A stretch of DNA of 64,000 bases, from assembly GCF_000381345.1 (NCBI RefSeq), contig NZ_KB906410.1:55313-119312 (forward strand), written 5' to 3'. Positions 32,473 through 43,329 of the stretch are shown here, one piece after another. Positions within the stretch are counted from its first letter, which is position 1, and each line of letters starts with the position of its first letter. The notes under the pieces are model-generated. The model did no database searches. It was not told where the DNA came from and worked only from the letters and a program-made list of their open reading frames with translations. This DNA is from Deinococcus apachensis DSM 19763. Its GTDB lineage: Bacteria > Deinococcota > Deinococci > Deinococcales > Deinococcaceae. The position numbers and the translations under genes were made by a program.

Positions 32473-33750
32473 ATGCGCAAACTGCTGCTCGCCGCCCTGA
32501 CAGTGGCCCTGGCCGGTGCCGGGCTCACCCTGGCGCAGACCTCGGTGCCGCTGACCGGGCCGTTCCCGGGGCCGAACACCCCGCCGACGCCCCGCCCGCT
32601 GCCCGCCCCCGAGCCGCCCGCCACGGTGACCGCGACGCGCAACGAACCGATGGCGCTGGGCTTCACGCCCGACAAGCTCGCCCGGGTGAAGGTCCCGGCA
32701 GGGTTCACGGTCACCGTCATGGCCTCCGAGCTCGGCAACGCCCGGATGCTGTACGTCATGCCCGACGGCGGCGTCTACCTCTCGCGGCGCCAGCAGAACG
32801 ACATCTGGTACATGAAGGATGTCAACAAGGACGGCCGCTTCGACGCCGGGGAGCGGCGACAGGTCGCCTCCAACCTCCCCCTCGTCCACGGGATGGACGT
32901 GAAGGGCGGCAAGCTCTACGCAGTCGGCGAGAAGATGATCTGGGTGATGGACCTGGCGAGGGACGGCACGCTGGGCACGCCGCGCGTGTTCGCCGAGGGC
33001 TTCCCCGACGCCGGGCAGCATCCCGCCCGCAACCTGAAGTGGGGGCCGGACGGCTACCTGTACGCGAGTTTCGGCGCGACCAACAACGACACGCCCACCC
33101 AGAACCCCGAGGAGGCGACCATCCTGCGGATTCGCCCCGACGGCCAGTGGCGCGAGGTGTACGCGCGGGGCCTGCGCCACACGGTCGGCTTCGGCTGGCA
33201 TCCGGTGACGGGAGTGATGTACGGGGCCGATCAGGGCGCCGACTGGCACGGCGACAACATCCCGCCCGAGGAGCTCAACGTGATCGTGCGTGGGCGGGCC
33301 TACGGCTGGCCCTTCTGCTACGGCGACAAGAATCCCGACCCGTACACGAACACCAGCCAGATTCCCAATCTGACCACCAAGCAGGACTACTGCGCCCGCA
33401 CCCAGGGCAGCGTGCTGACGTACACGGCGCACGCGGCGGCCATCGGCATGGCCTTTTACACCGGGAACAGCTTTCCTGCCGAGTACCGCAACGACGCCTT
33501 CATCGCGTACCGCGGCTCCTGGAACCGCTCCGAGCCCAGCGGCTACGAGATCGCCCGCGTGAACTTCGACGCGAACAACAAGCCGACGGAGATCACCCCC
33601 TTCGTGACCGGCTTCGTCTTCGAGGAAAACGGGCAGTGGAAGCAGTTCGGGCGCGTGGCGGGCGTAGCCGTGTACACCGACGGCAGCCTGCTCTTCACCG
33701 ACGACCAGAGCGGCGTGATCTACCGCGTGCGCTACACGGGGGGCCAGTGA
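32473..33750 (+). CDS. Secreted PQQ-type glucose/sorbosone dehydrogenase family protein
   Basis: The 425-residue protein starts with a Sec signal (MRKLLLAALTVALAGAGLTL, cleavage after AQ or so). It then has the GSDH beta-propeller: VKVPAGFTVTVMASELGNAR, GVYLSRRQQNDIW, LVHGMDVKGGKLYAVG, NLKWGPDGYLYASFGATNND, RHTVGFGWHPVTGVMYGADQ and GWPFCYGDKN. Most relatives oxidise sugars using PQQ, but many members of this subgroup have no tested activity. Its stop overlaps the start of the next gene by one base (TGATG), so both are co-translated and both exported. Confidence 0.85.
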   Translation: MRKLLLAALTVALAGAGLTLAQTSVPLTGPFPGPNTPPTPRPLPAPEPPATVTATRNEPMALGFTPDKLARVKVPAGFTVTVMASELGNARMLYVMPDGGVYLSRRQQNDIWYMKDVNKDGRFDAGERRQVASNLPLVHGMDVKGGKLYAVGEKMIWVMDLARDGTLGTPRVFAEGFPDAGQHPARNLKWGPDGYLYASFGATNNDTPTQNPEEATILRIRPDGQWREVYARGLRHTVGFGWHPVTGVMYGADQGADWHGDNIPPEELNVIVRGRAYGWPFCYGDKNPDPYTNTSQIPNLTTKQDYCARTQGSVLTYTAHAAAIGMAFYTGNSFPAEYRNDAFIAYRGSWNRSEPSGYEIARVNFDANNKPTEITPFVTGFVFEENGQWKQFGRVAGVAVYTDGSLLFTDDQSGVIYRVRYTGGQ

Positions 33751-35171
33751 TGAAAAAGACGTTACTGCTCGGCACCCTCGCCCTGGCCGGGGCCGTGGGT
33801 GGAAGCGTGCTCGCCGGAGGGATGGAGGCCATGACCGCCCCCGCCAGCACACCCCTGACAGCCACCGCCGCCCTGCGCGACGAGGCAGGCCAGGTCCTCG
33901 GCACCGCGACCTTCCGGCAGATGGGGATGGGCGTACAGGTGACGGTGGAGACGCGCGGCCTGACGCCCGGCCAGCACGGGATGCACGTCCACGAGTACGG
34001 GCGGTGCGCCCTGGGTGTGGACCCGGCGACGAATACAGTCGTGCCCTTCGGCGCGGCGGGCGGGCACTTCGACCCCGGCATGAGCAAGAACCACGACGAC
34101 CCGCAGGCGCCCAACAAGTACGGGCACGGCGGGGACGCGCTCATGCTGACCGTGGGGGCCGACGGGGTGGGCCGCGCGACCTTCATGTCTCAGAAGTTCA
34201 GCCTGACGGGCATGAACGGGGTGCTGAACCGCTCGCTCGTCATCCACGCCAACCCGGACGACTACAAGAGCGACCCGGCGGGCAAGTCGGGCACCCGCGT
34301 GCGCTGCGGCGTCATCACCCGCGCGAACTTCAGCGTGCGCGACTACACGCTGCCCGACCACCTGGCTTACCCCGAGGGCGTGGCGTATGACGCGCGGAGG
34401 GGCATCCTCTACACCGGCAGCGCCACGAACGGCACGGTCTACGCGATCAACGCGGCGACGGGCGCCGTCAGCAAGTTCAGCGAGGGCGGGGCGCTGGGCC
34501 GCCGGGTCGCGCTGGGGATGAAGGTGGACGGGCAGGGCCGCCTGTGGATCGCGGACGGGCAGCAGGGCACCGTCTCCATCCTGACCCCGAATGGCATGAT
34601 CCTCAAGGTGCTGGAAACACCCATGAGCCCCATGCCGTACCTCAACGACCTCACGCCCGCCCCGGACGGCAACGTCTACGTGACCGACAGCCGCCGCCCA
34701 GTGATCTTCCGGGTCGACCGCAACCTGAACCTGACGGCGTGGCTGGATCTGGGCCAGACGCCGATCAAGTACGGCCCCGGCGTGAACCTCAACGGCATCG
34801 TGCCGACGCCCGACGGCCGGTATCTGCTGGTGATGCAGACGAACACGGGCGACCTGTGGCGCATCGACCTGCGGACGAAAGCGGTGAAGCGGGTCATGGG
34901 CGGCCTGATGAACGGCGACGGCCTGCTGCTCGATGGCCGCACCCTCTACGTCGCCCGCAACAAGGATCAGGTCGTGAGCAAGGTGAGCCTCTCCGCCGAC
35001 TCCGGCACGGGCACCCTGACCGCCGAGGAGCCGCTGAACGGCCTGCGTTTCCCGGCGACCCTCGTCATGATCGGCGGCGACCTCGTGGTGACCCAGCCCC
35101 AGCTCGACCGCTTGCAGGGAGGGATGGCGCCCGAGGTGCCCTTCCGGCTGACGCGCTTCAGGAAGTTCTAG
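33750..35171 (+). CDS. Cu/Zn superoxide dismutase fused to an SMP-30/NHL-type beta-propeller
   Basis: The 473-residue protein has a signal peptide (MKKTLLLGTLALAGAVGGSV). Residues ~35-195 are a Cu/Zn SOD with every ligand present: HGMHVHEYGRC, GGHFDP, NHDD, GHGGDA and LVIHANPDDY, plus the disulphide cysteines in GRCALG and RVRCGV. From ~200 to the end is a six-blade propeller (YPEGVAYDARRGILYTGSAT, GRLWIADGQQGTVSIL, GNVYVTDSRRPVIFRVDRN, PDGRYLLVMQT). The frame is continuous, so the fusion is real. It follows, and is coupled to, the sugar dehydrogenase gene. Confidence 0.9.
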   Translation: MKKTLLLGTLALAGAVGGSVLAGGMEAMTAPASTPLTATAALRDEAGQVLGTATFRQMGMGVQVTVETRGLTPGQHGMHVHEYGRCALGVDPATNTVVPFGAAGGHFDPGMSKNHDDPQAPNKYGHGGDALMLTVGADGVGRATFMSQKFSLTGMNGVLNRSLVIHANPDDYKSDPAGKSGTRVRCGVITRANFSVRDYTLPDHLAYPEGVAYDARRGILYTGSATNGTVYAINAATGAVSKFSEGGALGRRVALGMKVDGQGRLWIADGQQGTVSILTPNGMILKVLETPMSPMPYLNDLTPAPDGNVYVTDSRRPVIFRVDRNLNLTAWLDLGQTPIKYGPGVNLNGIVPTPDGRYLLVMQTNTGDLWRIDLRTKAVKRVMGGLMNGDGLLLDGRTLYVARNKDQVVSKVSLSADSGTGTLTAEEPLNGLRFPATLVMIGGDLVVTQPQLDRLQGGMAPEVPFRLTRFRKF

Positions 35172-35298
35172 AGCCCTGGAGAAGAGTGGTCCCGCTCAGC
35201 GGGCACAGCGGTGGTCGTCAGAGGAGAGGAGGGCAGGCCGCCTTTCTCTCCCCTCTTCTGTAAGAACGCCGTGAAGGGGGCTCGTTCAGGCTGGGCGG

Positions 35299-36237
35299 GT
35301 GACCACGCCCGCTCCTCCCCCGGCGCCCGCCCTGACGGTGCGCGGCCTGTACAAGAAGTACGGGTCGCAGGCCGTGCTGCACGACGTGAACCTCAGCGTG
35401 GAGCCGGGGGAAATCTACGCCCTGACCGGCCCCAACGGCGCAGGCAAGACCACCCTGATCCGCACCGTCACCGGCCTCGCCTTTCCGACCGAGGGCGAGG
35501 TGCGGCTGCTGGATCACGATATCCACGAGGACGGCTCGCGGGCCCGGGCGCACCTCGGCGCGGTCGTGGAGGCCCCCGCCAAGTTCTACCCGCAGTTCAC
35601 CGCTACGCAGAACCTCCAGATCCACGCGAACCTCGCCGCGATGGTGCCGGGGGGGCGCAGGGTGACGCGTGACCGCATCCGCGAGGTGCTCGCGCTGCTG
35701 GAACTCACTCGGATGGCGGATCGCCGGGTGGGCACCTTCTCGCTGGGACAGCGGCAACGGCTGGGGGTGGCGAGCGCGATCCTGGCCAATCCCCGGGTGC
35801 TCATCCTCGACGAGCCGACGAGCGGGCTGGACGCGCTGGGCATCGGCCTGATCCACCGCATCGTGACCGACCTGGCCGCCCAGGGGTGCGCCGCGCTGCT
35901 CAGCACCCACCACCTGCGCGAGATCGCCACCTATGCGCACCGGGTCGGCATCCTGACCGGTGGGCGGCTGGTGGACACGGTGGACCTGCGCGCCCGTCAG
36001 ACCGCCTTCCGCTTCCGGGTGGACGACCCACACACGGCGGCCCGGACCCTGGAGGGGCGGCCCTTCGTGCGGCAGGTCAGCACCCGCGCCCCCCATGTCA
36101 TCGTCCACCTCACGGGGGAGGACGACGTGCCCGCCGCCCTGACGGCCCTGACGACGCGCGGCGTGCGCGTGTTCGAGGCGGGACCCGACCACTTCGACCT
36201 GTACGAGTACTACCGCGAGCGCGTGGAGCAAGTCTGA
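35299..36237 (+). CDS. ABC transporter ATP-binding protein
   Basis: The 312-residue protein has Walker [13 protein letters not shown]-loop QFTATQ, signature FSLGQRQRL, Walker [16 protein letters not shown] and H-loop LLSTHHL. The C-terminal ~90 residues are the accessory region typical of drug/antibiotic-export ATPases of the CcmA type. The GTG start at 35299 lacks a strong ribosome binding site. It works with the permease 40 bases downstream. Confidence 0.92.
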   Translation: MTTPAPPPAPALTVRGLYKKYGSQAVLHDVNLSVEPGEIYALTGPNGAGKTTLIRTVTGLAFPTEGEVRLLDHDIHEDGSRARAHLGAVVEAPAKFYPQFTATQNLQIHANLAAMVPGGRRVTRDRIREVLALLELTRMADRRVGTFSLGQRQRLGVASAILANPRVLILDEPTSGLDALGIGLIHRIVTDLAAQGCAALLSTHHLREIATYAHRVGILTGGRLVDTVDLRARQTAFRFRVDDPHTAARTLEGRPFVRQVSTRAPHVIVHLTGEDDVPAALTALTTRGVRVFEAGPDHFDLYEYYRERVEQV

Positions 36238-36277
36238 TGGATACGTTTCCTCTTCGTCTTTCCGCCGGGGTGGCCCC

Positions 36278-37051
36278 GTGCTGACCCTGGTGGGACTGGA
36301 ATTTCGCAAGCTGCTGGGCATGCGCAGCGCCCGCCTCGCGCTGCTGGTGTGCCTGCTTCTGCCCTTCGTGTGGCCCTTCGCCCCCCGCCTGACCGCCCTC
36401 CTTCAGATCACGCTGACAAGCGGCTGGCAGCTTCCCGCCGTCAGCCTGGGCGTGCTCGTGCAGTTCCTGCTGCCGCTCTTCATCGCCGTGACCTGCGCCG
36501 AGATGATCGGCGCGGAGGTCAGCCAGGGCACGCTGGCCCCCCTGCTGCTGCGCCCGGTGGGCCGCACCCGGGTCATCACGGGCAAGCTGATCGTGGCCCT
36601 GCTGTACCCCGCCCTGTTGATCGCCGCGCTCGTGATCGGGTCGCTGCTCGCCGGGCTGGTGCTGGGGCTGGGCAGCTTTACAGGCGGCACCGGGCTGGGA
36701 CCGGGCTACTTCGCGGGCGTGGGGCCGCTGAGTGGCGGCCAGGCCTTGCTTCAGGTGCTGCGCGGGAGCGTGCTGGCCGCCGTCATGCTGATGCCGGTCG
36801 CGGCCCTCGCGCTGCTGTTCGGCGTGCTGTACCTCAACACGGCCGCGGCCGCCCTCGCCACACTCGCGGTCCTGAACATCCTGCGGCTCCTCGTCGTGTT
36901 CCCGGAGGGCGTTCAGCGTCTGCTGCTGACCAGCCACCTCGACCTGTATGCCCGCCAGGGGGACGTGCTCCAGGGGCTGATCCTGCTGCTGATCTACACG
37001 GCGGGCTTCGGGCTGATGGCGGTGTATGCCTTTGACCGGCGGGATGTTTAA
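36278..37051 (+). CDS. ABC-2 type permease
   Basis: The 257-residue protein starts [20 protein letters not shown], the usual N-terminus of ABC-2 export permeases. It has about six membrane spans ([107 protein letters not shown]). With the preceding ATPase it forms an exporter of unknown substrate. A strong terminator follows 20 bases after the stop. Confidence 0.9.
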   Translation: MLTLVGLEFRKLLGMRSARLALLVCLLLPFVWPFAPRLTALLQITLTSGWQLPAVSLGVLVQFLLPLFIAVTCAEMIGAEVSQGTLAPLLLRPVGRTRVITGKLIVALLYPALLIAALVIGSLLAGLVLGLGSFTGGTGLGPGYFAGVGPLSGGQALLQVLRGSVLAAVMLMPVAALALLFGVLYLNTAAAALATLAVLNILRLLVVFPEGVQRLLLTSHLDLYARQGDVLQGLILLLIYTAGFGLMAVYAFDRRDV

Positions 37052-37070
37052 GGGGAAGGTGTAAGAAGTC

Positions 37071-37096
37071 AGCGGAGGCCGGAGCCTCCGCTTTTT
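37071..37096 (+). terminator. Intrinsic terminator after the ABC exporter
   Basis: A perfect 9-base stem AGCGGAGGC / GCCTCCGCT with a 4-base loop is followed by a T5 run. It lies between the permease and the convergent gfh1 gene. Confidence 0.9.
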
Positions 37097-37130
37097 GCTT
37101 CCGCCACACTGGTGTGAGTGGCCGCCGTTC

Positions 37131-37607
37131 TCAGCCGACGCTTTTCACCGTGTAGCGGGCGTGGCGGGACCCCAGGTCGACCTCAAAGGTGTCTCCTACC
37201 GCGCGTCCCAGGAGCGCCTGACCCACCGGACTGTCCTCGCTGACCTGGGTGGCGCCCTCCGCCAGCGCGTCCACCTCGACGGCGCTGACCAGGCGGACCT
37301 GAAGGTCGCGGTCATGCTCCTCGTCGTGCAGGGTCACCACGGACCCCAGGGCCACCTTTCCGGCCTCCTCGGGCGCCGCCTCCACGATCACCGCGCGGGC
37401 GAGCACGTCCTCCAGTTCCAGGATGCGGGCCTCCATGCTCGGCAGGTCGATCTGGGCGGTCTCCAGGTTGCGGTCCTCCAGGTCCAGCGCCTCGTCGCGG
37501 GTGGCGGCCATTTGGGCGATGGCGTCCTCGCGCCGCTGCCGTTCCTTGTCCAGCGTCTCCTGAAGGCGCTGGTAACCCTCCGCCGTCATCTGCACTTCTT
37601 CTGCCAT
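37131..37607 (-). CDS. GreA-family transcription factor, Gfh1-like
   Basis: The 158-residue protein has the Gre layout: an N-terminal coiled coil ([20 protein letters not shown] to [13 protein letters not shown]) and a C-terminal FKBP-like domain ([30 protein letters not shown]). The coiled-coil tip reads [20 protein letters not shown], not the GreA tip DLSENAEYEAA, and its many acidic residues recall Gfh1 of Thermus. Gfh1 sits in the RNA polymerase secondary channel and inhibits rather than stimulates cleavage. I infer the same here, and deinococci are known to have such factors. The ribosome binding site is AGGAGG. Confidence 0.85.
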   Translation of the reverse strand: MAEEVQMTAEGYQRLQETLDKERQRREDAIAQMAATRDEALDLEDRNLETAQIDLPSMEARILELEDVLARAVIVEAAPEEAGKVALGSVVTLHDEEHDRDLQVRLVSAVEVDALAEGATQVSEDSPVGQALLGRAVGDTFEVDLGSRHARYTVKSVG

Positions 37608-37813
37608 GTGATCCTCCTGAGTGCGGGAGATTCTGCCCCCGTCAGGCCCCCCACTGTAGGCAGCCCAACCCTCTTCCCGGTGACAGGCACCTTAAGGGCA
37701 GATGCGCCAACGTCCATTTCCTAATTCCTCACCGTGGGGGATGGACCCTACGCTGTAATTCGGGGCAAACGGCCCATGCTCAGCAGCAAAGGGGCAGGCC
37801 CAGGAGGAGCACC

Positions 37814-38464
37814 ATGACGGACCCCACAGGCAAAGACCGCACCACGGACATCGACCCCGAGCTGAACTCGCCCCTGGAGGAGGACGTGACCGTGACCGGG
37901 GAGGACGTGACCCGGGACGACCGGGAACTGAGCGACGCCGAACTCCACCCCGTCGGCGGAGAGGGCGTGACGGGTGCGGGAACGATGGACTACTCACTGC
38001 CCGGCGACGGCAACCCGGCGAACCAGGATGCCCAGTCGAACGCCGACCTGATCCGCGACGTGGCCGAGACGGAGGCTGACTTCCCGGTCTCCGGGGACGT
38101 GACGGGCGGGCGGCAGGCCAGCGGCGGGAGCGACGCTTTAGCGGGCGCGGGCGTGACCTTCGACGACGGCATCGACCCCTCCATTCGCAGCGAGATGCTC
38201 GACAACGCGATGGCCTACGGCGACGACTTCGTGCCGAACAACGTGAACGACGAGCCCAGCTTCGACGACGGCACGCCGGGCAGCTTCTCCGACTTCAGCG
38301 TGATTACTCCCGATAACCCGGAGGGCACCACCCGCCTGGCCGACCCCGGCATCGACGTGGGCGGCGACATCAAAGGTCCCCGCGTGGGCGGCCTGGGGAG
38401 CATCGACGGCGGCCCGCCCCGCACCCACCCGTTGCCCGGCACGGAGGAGGAGTCGGGCTCATAA
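37814..38464 (+). CDS. Very acidic, probably disordered protein
   Basis: The 216-residue protein is dominated by Asp, Glu, Gly, Pro, Ser and Thr, with almost no lysine and few hydrophobic runs. Repeated short motifs include EDVTVTGEDVTRDD and several acidic Gly-rich turns. No signal peptide, cysteine or known domain was seen. A strong ribosome binding site (AGGAGG) and a terminator after the stop show it is a real gene. It may bind cations, act in desiccation tolerance or be a structural spacer; there is no direct evidence for any of these. Confidence 0.75.
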   Translation: MTDPTGKDRTTDIDPELNSPLEEDVTVTGEDVTRDDRELSDAELHPVGGEGVTGAGTMDYSLPGDGNPANQDAQSNADLIRDVAETEADFPVSGDVTGGRQASGGSDALAGAGVTFDDGIDPSIRSEMLDNAMAYGDDFVPNNVNDEPSFDDGTPGSFSDFSVITPDNPEGTTRLADPGIDVGGDIKGPRVGGLGSIDGGPPRTHPLPGTEEESGS

Positions 38465-38471
38465 CGCTGGC

Positions 38472-38518
38472 AAAAACAGGAAGGCCCCGGTGCGAATCTC
38501 CGGGGCCTCTGCTTTTCC
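38472..38518. terminator. Bidirectional terminator
   Basis: Stem AGGCCCCGG (38482-38490) with CCGGGGCCT (38500-38508) has A-rich sequence on one side and CTTTTCC on the other, and the outer AACAGGA/TCCTG bases can extend the stem. It separates the convergent acidic-protein gene and mglA. Confidence 0.85.
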
Positions 38519-38520
38519 TG

Positions 38521-39111
<591 letters not shown>

Positions 39112-39134
39112 GTGCGTTCCTCCGTCGGTCGGCC

Positions 39135-39620
39135 TCAGCCGAGCAGGTCGTCGAGCAGGGCGGTCGCGCCCTTGGAGAAGTCCTCGCTGAACTGCACGGG
39201 CGGCGCGTCCTTGAGCCCTTCCAGGATGGCCGCGACCTGCGCGATGGACTTCTTGGTGTGGACCTTCACGCGGCCCAGCGGCACGCTGCCGTCGAAGATC
39301 AGCGTGAGGAGGGCCGAGTCGCCCACCGACTCCACGTACAGGGTGCCGTTCTCGCCCTGGTGGATCTGCTCGCTGAAGGTGCGCTCGCCCAGCATGTTCG
39401 CCAGGGCGGCAGTCGCGGCGGCGTTGGAGGCGACAAGGGTGGCGACGCTGTCGAGCGCCGGGGGGCGCGGGGCCCAGAGGGCTTCCTTGTGGGAGAGCAC
39501 GAAGCCCTTGCGGTCCACCAGCAGGCAGTACCGGACCCCGGTGGCCGTCAGCAGCTCCTCCAGGTGCTGGTCCACCCGGTCGAAGGCGTCACCGTAGAGG
39601 GCGAGGGAGGGTTCAATCAT
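39135..39620 (-). CDS. mglB: MglB-type roadblock/LC7 protein
   Basis: The 161-residue protein (start [20 protein letters not shown]) is a roadblock/LC7 domain: [56 protein letters not shown] and [20 protein letters not shown]. MglB homologues act as the GTPase-activating partner of MglA. The extra residues in the frame up to 39707 are not conserved. mglB precedes mglA with a 23-base gap, so a joint complex is likely. Confidence 0.92.
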   Translation of the reverse strand: MIEPSLALYGDAFDRVDQHLEELLTATGVRYCLLVDRKGFVLSHKEALWAPRPPALDSVATLVASNAAATAALANMLGERTFSEQIHQGENGTLYVESVGDSALLTLIFDGSVPLGRVKVHTKKSIAQVAAILEGLKDAPPVQFSEDFSKGATALLDDLLG

Positions 39621-39724
39621 GTCCCGGCGAGTATAGGAGTGAGTTTCATACGACAATCTGACAGGCGGGGAAGCCGGGCGGGCCCTCACCCGCCGCGTGC
39701 CGGGCACAGGGTAAACTCCCGCCC

Positions 39725-41596
39725 GTGACGTTCAGAAGGCTGATGTGGACGGCGGCGCTGGCGCTTTTGGCCGCAGCGGGCGCGCGTCCGGTGGCAATCG
39801 GCGGGGTCGTGCAGGCGGCGGCGGTGGAGTCGCGGATGCTGGGCGGCAGCGAGATGCTGGCGGTGTGGACGCTCCCCCGGGTGGGGATTACCGTCCGCAA
39901 CGATCCACAGGACGTGCGCCTGCTGTACGGTCCGCGCGAACTGCGCTTCTCGCCCGAGCGCGGCTGGCGCGCGGTGGGCTTTACGCTCCCGACCGGGCTG
40001 AAGCTGACGGTGCCGCAACTCGTGGGCGGCAGCCTGTACGTTCCCCTGGCGGCGGTGCGAGCCCTGGGCGTGACGGTGATCGCGGACGCGCCCGATCTCC
40101 TCGATTTCGCCGCCCCCAGGGTCGTGCCCGCCGCCACGCTGCCCCCCTCACCCGACGCGGGGGCCACCGCGACGGTCCCGGCTCCCCCACCTCCCACGCC
40201 TGCCCCGGCCCGGCCGACGACACCTCCCCCTCCTCCCGCACCGATCACGCCTCCCGCCACACCCCCGGCGACCTCGGCCCACCTCGACACCGTACGCGTC
40301 AGCCGCACGCTGCACCGCACGGTGGAGGTGCAGCGCGTGGTGCTCGAACTCAGCGCGGCGGCCCCGCATCAGGTCGTGCGTGAGGCGGCGGGCCTGAGCA
40401 TCGTGCTTCCCGGCGTGAGTGCGAGCGCTTCTGCCCAGACCCTGCCGAGCGGGGATAGCCTCAGCATTGAGCCGGGCACGGCCCAGCCCTCGCCCCAGAC
40501 CACCGTGCGCCTGAAAACCGGGGGCGGCACGAGCGAAATTTTCACCCTGGACGACCCCTACCGGGTGGTGATCGATACCACCACGCACCTGGACACCCAC
40601 ATTCCGCCGCCCATCGACCCCGAGGGGCTGCCCGAGGGGGTGACCTACCGGGTACGCGGCACTCTACACCTGCTGAGCTTCGACCCGGCCCGCTTCCAGC
40701 CGCGGGTGGTGACCGCACCGCTGGGTGCCGCGCGGGACGTCGCCAGCCTGGTCAGGAGTGCGGGGGGCGTCGCGGGCGTGAACGGCGGGTACTTCGACAC
40801 CGCGAGCAGTCTGCCGGTGGACCTCGTGGCGGTCGGTGGCCTGATGATGGCGCCCAGCCTGGAGAAACGCGCGACGGTGGGCTTCACCGCGCAGGGGGGT
40901 GCACTCTTCGGCTACCCCCGGCCCCGCTACGTGATCAGCGGCCCCTTCGGCAGCGTCACCGTGAACACGGTCGGCTCGAAGGTGCGGCCAGACCTGCTGA
41001 CCGCCTTCGTGGGGGACGGGCGCACCGCCGTCGGCGCGGACGGGTTGACCACGCTGCTCCTCACGCCCGGAGCGGCGACGGTGAGCCGGGTGGGGGTGGG
41101 CCGCGCCGTGCCGTCCGCCGGGACGCTGGCCCTCACCTTCGACCCGGCCCGCTTTCCGCAGCTTCCGCGCACGGCGGGGCAACCGCTGCGCGTGGCGCTG
41201 AACTGGCAGGCGCAGGACGCCCCCTGGGACTCGGCGCAGGACGCCCTGAGCGCCGGGCCGCTGCTCGTGCAGGGCGGGCGGGTCGTGATCAACCCCACCC
41301 GTGAGGTGTTCGACACGGGCACCAACATCTGGCGGCCCACCCGGCAGGTCGCCTTTGGGGTACTGGAGGGCCAGCCCACGATTGCCTACCTGGAACAGGG
41401 CACGCCCGAAGCCTTCGCCGCCGCCCTGGCCGCTGCCGGGGTGCGCGACGCCGTGCGGATGGACAGCGGCAGCAGCGCCACAGCCTATGTGGTGGGCGGG
41501 TACGCGGGGCTGGGCGGGTACCTGAATACCGTCTGGAGCCGCCCGGTGCCCAACGCCATCGTCTTCGTGCCCAAGGGGGTGGGGGCGCAGAAGTAA
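39725..41596 (+). CDS. Secreted phosphodiester glycosidase-domain (NAGPA-type) protein
   Basis: The 623-residue protein has a signal peptide ([20 protein letters not shown]). Residues ~60-130 form a copper-amine-oxidase-N-like domain ([20 protein letters not shown]), followed by a Pro/Thr-rich linker (~140-185) and an AMIN-like beta region (~190-300). The C-terminal ~300 residues are the phosphodiester glycosidase (NAGPA) domain: [46 protein letters not shown] and [20 protein letters not shown]. The layout suggests binding to and cutting of cell-envelope polysaccharide. The start is GTG. Confidence 0.88.
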   Translation: MTFRRLMWTAALALLAAAGARPVAIGGVVQAAAVESRMLGGSEMLAVWTLPRVGITVRNDPQDVRLLYGPRELRFSPERGWRAVGFTLPTGLKLTVPQLVGGSLYVPLAAVRALGVTVIADAPDLLDFAAPRVVPAATLPPSPDAGATATVPAPPPPTPAPARPTTPPPPPAPITPPATPPATSAHLDTVRVSRTLHRTVEVQRVVLELSAAAPHQVVREAAGLSIVLPGVSASASAQTLPSGDSLSIEPGTAQPSPQTTVRLKTGGGTSEIFTLDDPYRVVIDTTTHLDTHIPPPIDPEGLPEGVTYRVRGTLHLLSFDPARFQPRVVTAPLGAARDVASLVRSAGGVAGVNGGYFDTASSLPVDLVAVGGLMMAPSLEKRATVGFTAQGGALFGYPRPRYVISGPFGSVTVNTVGSKVRPDLLTAFVGDGRTAVGADGLTTLLLTPGAATVSRVGVGRAVPSAGTLALTFDPARFPQLPRTAGQPLRVALNWQAQDAPWDSAQDALSAGPLLVQGGRVVINPTREVFDTGTNIWRPTRQVAFGVLEGQPTIAYLEQGTPEAFAAALAAAGVRDAVRMDSGSSATAYVVGGYAGLGGYLNTVWSRPVPNAIVFVPKGVGAQK

Positions 41597-42165
41597 GAGA
41601 CTGTCTGGAAAGCGTGCAGGAGGAGCGTTGTCCGAAACGAGCACCATTTGGTGTGCCTTGACGCCGGACCAACACCAGGAATCAGTGAGCCATCCTCGGC
41701 CCACTGATTCCTGCACCTCGACCCGGTGAGTGACCTGCCCGGACTGAGCGCCTGGACATGGCGAACACTGTCTTCTCTGTGAAGCGAGGCGGGGTTCGCG
41801 GCGCCTCACCTCTTGCCTGCGGACTTCCCTCGTTGGAAGACGGTGTCCGACTATTTCCGGCAGAAGAGTGGCTGTGGAAGTGCATTAACGACGCGCTCCG
41901 AACACGAGGATTTGCGGGCGCAGGTCCGGGCGTCCCCCCAGAGCTGACGTTGGGCGAACATGTAACGCCGTGGCGCGAGGGTCATCAGATCGCCGAGCGA
42001 TTGGGCATCAAGCCCGCGACGGTCTCCCGCTCGCCCAGCCCCGACTCTCACCAGCACGGCATGAAGACGCCGCGCCGCATCGGCGACGCCCTGGACATGG
42101 ATGTGGAGGTGAAGCTCAAGCCCCGAGAAGCCTTCGTAACCTCCCGGGGAGCCCGCCCTCCACTC
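41597..42165. other. Spacer with an IS5-type remnant
   Basis: About 570 bases between the glycosidase and the end of the DAHP synthase gene. Apart from the transposase scrap at 41792-41910 I see no gene, RNA or clear terminator. Confidence 0.45.
41792..41910 (+). pseudogene. IS5-family transposase N-terminal fragment
   Basis: One frame reads HLLPADFPRWKTVSDYFRQ, the conserved IS5/DUF4096 block (WRxLPxDFPxWKTVYxYFRxW). After a frameshift the next frame gives EWLWKCINDALRTR (usual form GxWxxINDALRxR). The rest of the element is gone, so this is a scar of a former insertion. Confidence 0.7.
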
Positions 42166-43254
42166 CTACCCTCTCACCACCTCCCGCCCCAACGCCGCGT
42201 GCGCTTCGAGCAGCAGCGCTTCCGTCTCGTCCCAACCCACGCAGGCATCGGTGACGCTCACGCCGGGAGCGAGTTGGGTCAGGTCAGCGGGAATGCCCTG
42301 CTTGCCCGGGCGAAGGTGACTCTCCACCATCAGGCCCCTGATGACCTTCTGGCCGCGCGTGCGCTGGTGCAGCACGTCGCGCCACACCAGGCCCTGGCGG
42401 TGGTGGTCCGAGCCGCTGTTCGCGTGCGAGCAGTCCACCATCACCGCCGGGTCCACGTTCGCCGCGCGCATCAGGGACTCGGCCTCGGCGACGAACTGGG
42501 GGGCGTAGTTGGGGCCATTTCGTCCGCCGCGCAGAATGACGTGCCCGTCGGGATTGCCGCGTGTGTGGACGATGCACGCCTGGCCGTCGTCGTCCACGGT
42601 GAAAAAGGCATGGGGATGACGGGCGGCCACTATGGCGTCCACCGCGAGTTTCAGGCCGCCGCCCGTGCCGTTCTTGAAGCCCATCGGGGCGCTGACGGCG
42701 CTCGCCATGACGCGGTGGGTCTGTGATTCGGTGGTACGGGCGCCCAGGCAGGCCCAGGCCACCGCGTCGAAGAGGAACTGGGGCGCGAAGGGGTCGAGGA
42801 GTTCGGTGGCGACGGGCAGGCCGAGTTCGGAGACGCGGATCATCAGCTCGCGGGTGAGCGAGAGCCCCTTATTGATATCGTTCTCCCCCGTCATGTCGGG
42901 GTCCATCAGGTAGCCGCGCCAGCCCACCGTCGTGCGGGGTTTGTCCACGTAGACGCGCATGTGGACTTCGAGGCGGTCTTTGACCCGCTCCCTCAGCTCA
43001 GCCAAGCGACCCGCATACTCGACGGCCTGGTCGAAGTCATGGATGGAACACGGCCCCACCACAACGAGCAGGCGGTCGTCGCGCCCATGCACGATGTCCT
43101 GGGCTGCTTTTCGCCCAGCCATCACCGTGCGCTCGGCTTCCGGGGTCAGCGGGAGGCTGGCCTTGAGGGCTCTGGGCGTAATCAGGGGCGTGAAGCCCGA
43201 GACGTTCAGGTTCTCGGTTCGTCCGGCCTGGATGATGGGGTCCGGGTGGGTCAT
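42166..43254 (-). CDS. aroG: 3-deoxy-7-phosphoheptulonate (DAHP) synthase, class I
   Basis: The 362-residue protein has the AroFGH signatures: [98 protein letters not shown] and [11 protein letters not shown]. It joins PEP and erythrose 4-phosphate at the entry to the shikimate pathway. Which of the E. coli-type AroF/G/H isozymes it resembles most cannot be told. AAAGGAA precedes the ATG. The 5' leader carries an aromatic-rich peptide and a terminator (43272-43380), so expression should depend on charged aromatic tRNAs. Confidence 0.94.
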   Translation of the reverse strand: MTHPDPIIQAGRTENLNVSGFTPLITPRALKASLPLTPEAERTVMAGRKAAQDIVHGRDDRLLVVVGPCSIHDFDQAVEYAGRLAELRERVKDRLEVHMRVYVDKPRTTVGWRGYLMDPDMTGENDINKGLSLTRELMIRVSELGLPVATELLDPFAPQFLFDAVAWACLGARTTESQTHRVMASAVSAPMGFKNGTGGGLKLAVDAIVAARHPHAFFTVDDDGQACIVHTRGNPDGHVILRGGRNGPNYAPQFVAEAESLMRAANVDPAVMVDCSHANSGSDHHRQGLVWRDVLHQRTRGQKVIRGLMVESHLRPGKQGIPADLTQLAPGVSVTDACVGWDETEALLLEAHAALGREVVRG

Positions 43255-43271
43255 GGCGTTCCTTTCGTACG

Positions 43272-43305
43272 AAAAACCGCCTGGAGGTGGGGTTCCTCCG
43301 GGCGG
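43272..43305 (-). terminator. Attenuator terminator upstream of DAHP synthase
   Basis: On the minus strand stem GCCGCCCGGAGG with CCTCCAGGCGG (one mismatch) and a 7-base loop is followed by TTTTT. It lies 17 bases before the start codon of the DAHP synthase gene. The 5' half (GCCCGGAG, 43296-43303) can instead pair with CTCCGGGC at 43334-43341, a perfect 8-base antiterminator. Confidence 0.85.
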
Positions 43306-43329
43306 CTCGGCTGGGGGGCAGCGCTGGCG

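Noticed and set aside
35172..35298. Purine/pyrimidine-rich AGAGGAGAGG...CCTCTTCT hairpin after the SOD fusion
   Set aside because: The arms are low-complexity and pair imperfectly with no U-run, so I do not call a terminator.
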